From the NCBI GenBank assembly GCA_002373975.1, contig DFKZ01000053.1, positions 28,555 through 52,854 on the forward strand: a DNA stretch of 24,300 bases. Direction: 5' to 3'. Made by a program: the position numbers and the translations under genes. Of the stretch, positions 23,177 through 24,300 are shown one piece after another (the first letter of the stretch is position 1; each line of letters starts with the position of its first letter). The stretch comes from Lachnospiraceae bacterium UBA3632 (lineage in GTDB: Bacteria; Bacillota; Clostridia; Lachnospirales; Lachnospiraceae). The notes beneath the pieces were generated by a model. That model saw only the letters and a list, made by a program, of their open reading frames with translations, had not been told where the DNA came from and ran no database searches.

Positions 23177-23211
23177 TATCTGATTCCTCCTATAATAATC
23201 CTTTGAAGCAC

Positions 23212-24126
23212 TTATTGCTGTGCAGAAAGGAATGCTTCATATGTATCTTTCATGGCTTCTTCTGCCTGAGTGAATGTCATTCCAAGTTCGATCAGACTGC
23301 TGCCATCATAGTAATTTGACTCTGCCTTAGTGAGAGGAAATGGGAGTGGGATCCCTTTTTCGTTTACTGTCGCCACGTCTGTATCTATTCTTTCAAAATC
23401 TGTCCCGGTGGCGCTTTTCAACAGTTTTTCAAAGCTGTCGTAGGTGAACATTTTATTTTCACACACATTAAACGCTCTGTCACAGGCTTCTTCATTTCCG
23501 ATCACAATGGCGATAGCCTTCGCGACATCCTTTACGTACACAAGCTGAAACTCCCCATCCGCATCTGCGGGATGCAGGACCTGTCCCGCTTTTAGTATCC
23601 ACTGAAAGTATATTCCTTCCCTGGGAGCATAATTGTTCTCCCCGAAGATAAAAACAGGGCGAAGTACGGTATATCTGCAGTTTTTCTCTGCGCAGGCTTC
23701 CTTTATCTCCCTTTCGAGAGAAACCTTTCCGGAAATATACGCCCCTGCATCTCCTCCGAAATCTCTTTCCTCAAAGTCTGCGTCCTCATTCAGAAGCTTA
23801 CCTGTGCCCCTTTTATACACGTCCGAAGTGCTGATGAAAACGTATTGCTTTACGTGGGCACTTATGTTTCCAAGAAGGTTTTTGATGTCTCCCTCCGCAT
23901 ATGCACAGAAATCGACGATGGCATCAATCTCTTCTCCCAAGTCCAGTCCGGCAAGCTTATCGGTGTCGTGCCTGTCGGCAAATACTTCCCTTATTCTGTT
24001 GTGCTTTATTTCCTCACGGCCATTCCTGTGCAAAAGTATCAGTTCGGCGTCACCCTCATTCAGCATCAGCTCCACAAAGGCTTTTCCCAGGAAGTATGTA
24101 CCGCCTATGATAAGAATCTTTTTCAT
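23212..24126 (-). CDS. NAD-dependent epimerase/dehydratase family protein
   Basis: This 304-residue extended short-chain dehydrogenase/reductase has the nucleotide-binding GGTYFLG at 8-14, an SDVYKRG segment near 101-107 and the catalytic YxxxK (Tyr130, Lys134 in AYISGKVSLE). It resembles nucleotide-sugar epimerases/dehydratases and CSP41-like proteins; the substrate is not identified. The start ATG has AGGGG a few bases upstream. The stop lies 35 bases before the polysaccharide deacetylase, and the two probably form one transcript; a joint role in sugar modification is inference. Confidence 0.88.
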   Translation of the reverse strand: MKKILIIGGTYFLGKAFVELMLNEGDAELILLHRNGREEIKHNRIREVFADRHDTDKLAGLDLGEEIDAIVDFCAYAEGDIKNLLGNISAHVKQYVFISTSDVYKRGTGKLLNEDADFEERDFGGDAGAYISGKVSLEREIKEACAEKNCRYTVLRPVFIFGENNYAPREGIYFQWILKAGQVLHPADADGEFQLVYVKDVAKAIAIVIGNEEACDRAFNVCENKMFTYDSFEKLLKSATGTDFERIDTDVATVNEKGIPLPFPLTKAESNYYDGSSLIELGMTFTQAEEAMKDTYEAFLSAQQ

Positions 24127-24216
24127 TTGGCCCCTGTATTTTTCTTTCTTAATTCCTGCTTATTTGCCAAAGAATCGCCGGCTTGCAAAAGACTTGCAAA
24201 AAAATATATTTTTTTC

Positions 24217-24245
24217 TTGACAAGGCCGACTCTATAAGTTAATAT
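24217..24245 (+). promoter_or_regulatory. Promoter for the tRNA-Gly gene or tRNA cluster
   Basis: TTGACA (24217-24222), a 17-base spacer and TAATAT (24240-24245). The tRNA starts 36 bases after the -10. Confidence 0.65.
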
Positions 24246-24281
24246 ATCATTTGTTGCACGACAAATCCATATTTTCTTTAT

Positions 24282-24300
24282 GCGGGTGTAGTTCAATGGT
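24282..24300 (+). tRNA. tRNA-Gly, 5' end only
   Basis: The window ends with GCGGGTGTAGTTCAATGGT, which matches the acceptor stem and D-arm of a bacterial glycine tRNA (GCGGGTG start as in many Gly-TCC genes). The anticodon lies beyond the edge, so the isoacceptor is not seen. Confidence 0.85.

Noticed and set aside
24181..24210. Direct repeat CTTGCAAAA (two copies) as an attachment site next to the tRNA gene
   Set aside because: The copies are adjacent and short, not at the tRNA 3' end, and no integrase or phage gene is nearby.

Overview
The window looks like a stretch of a Gram-positive anaerobic Clostridia chromosome, most likely a Lachnospiraceae member of the Butyrivibrio/Pseudobutyrivibrio type. 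The assignment rests on gene content: a UgpC/MsmX-type sugar ABC ATPase, a YesL protein, a DUF3048 lipoprotein, a reverse-order rubrerythrin and zinc-type MetG. It also rests on strong AGGAGG ribosome binding sites, sigma-A style promoters and moderate GC. No transposase, phage gene, integrase or CRISPR array is visible, so this is an ordinary chromosomal segment with several unusual proteins. Genus is not proven.

Layout. Positions 1-11873 are one long minus-strand run, read from high to low coordinates: an acyltransferase-3 membrane protein, an RsmF/NOP2-type rRNA methyltransferase and a membrane protein with a short J domain. Then, from their own promoter, come a phosphodiester-glycosidase protein and a translationally coupled membrane protein of unknown function. 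Next are metG, an alpha/beta hydrolase, a GNAT acetyltransferase, a YesL protein and a GGDEF diguanylate cyclase (tightly packed), and finally the 5' end of a sugar ABC ATPase gene cut by the window edge. A single plus-strand gene at 12052-12855 encodes an unknown hydrophilic protein with its own promoter, leader hairpin and terminator.

Positions 12938-17208 are again minus strand. A VanS-like histidine kinase and an OmpR-type regulator are followed by an operon of an SCP2-domain protein with long lysine-rich repeats, luxS and mtnN. LuxS and MtnN together recycle S-adenosylhomocysteine and produce AI-2. Positions 17429-18013 (plus) hold reverse rubrerythrin behind a PerR-like box. Positions 18147-21176 (minus) hold a DUF3048 lipoprotein, two half-size DMT/EamA-type transporter subunits and a D-2-hydroxyacid dehydrogenase. 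Then comes a stand-alone murG (plus), convergent with and overlapping a polysaccharide deacetylase that follows an NAD-dependent epimerase-like gene (both minus). The last 19 bases are the start of a tRNA-Gly gene. No gene-free stretch exceeds 300 bases.

The most notable item is the SCP2-repeat protein (14185-15213). It joins a lipid-binding-type fold to nine 11-residue helical repeats and a 15-residue Lys/Pro repeat, and it is encoded 12 bases ahead of luxS. Also worth a look are a membrane J-domain protein with a Tyr/Asp/Glu/Arg-rich linker, two promoters that place the start codon at the predicted transcript 5' end, and a murG terminator buried in the coding sequence of the opposing gene.
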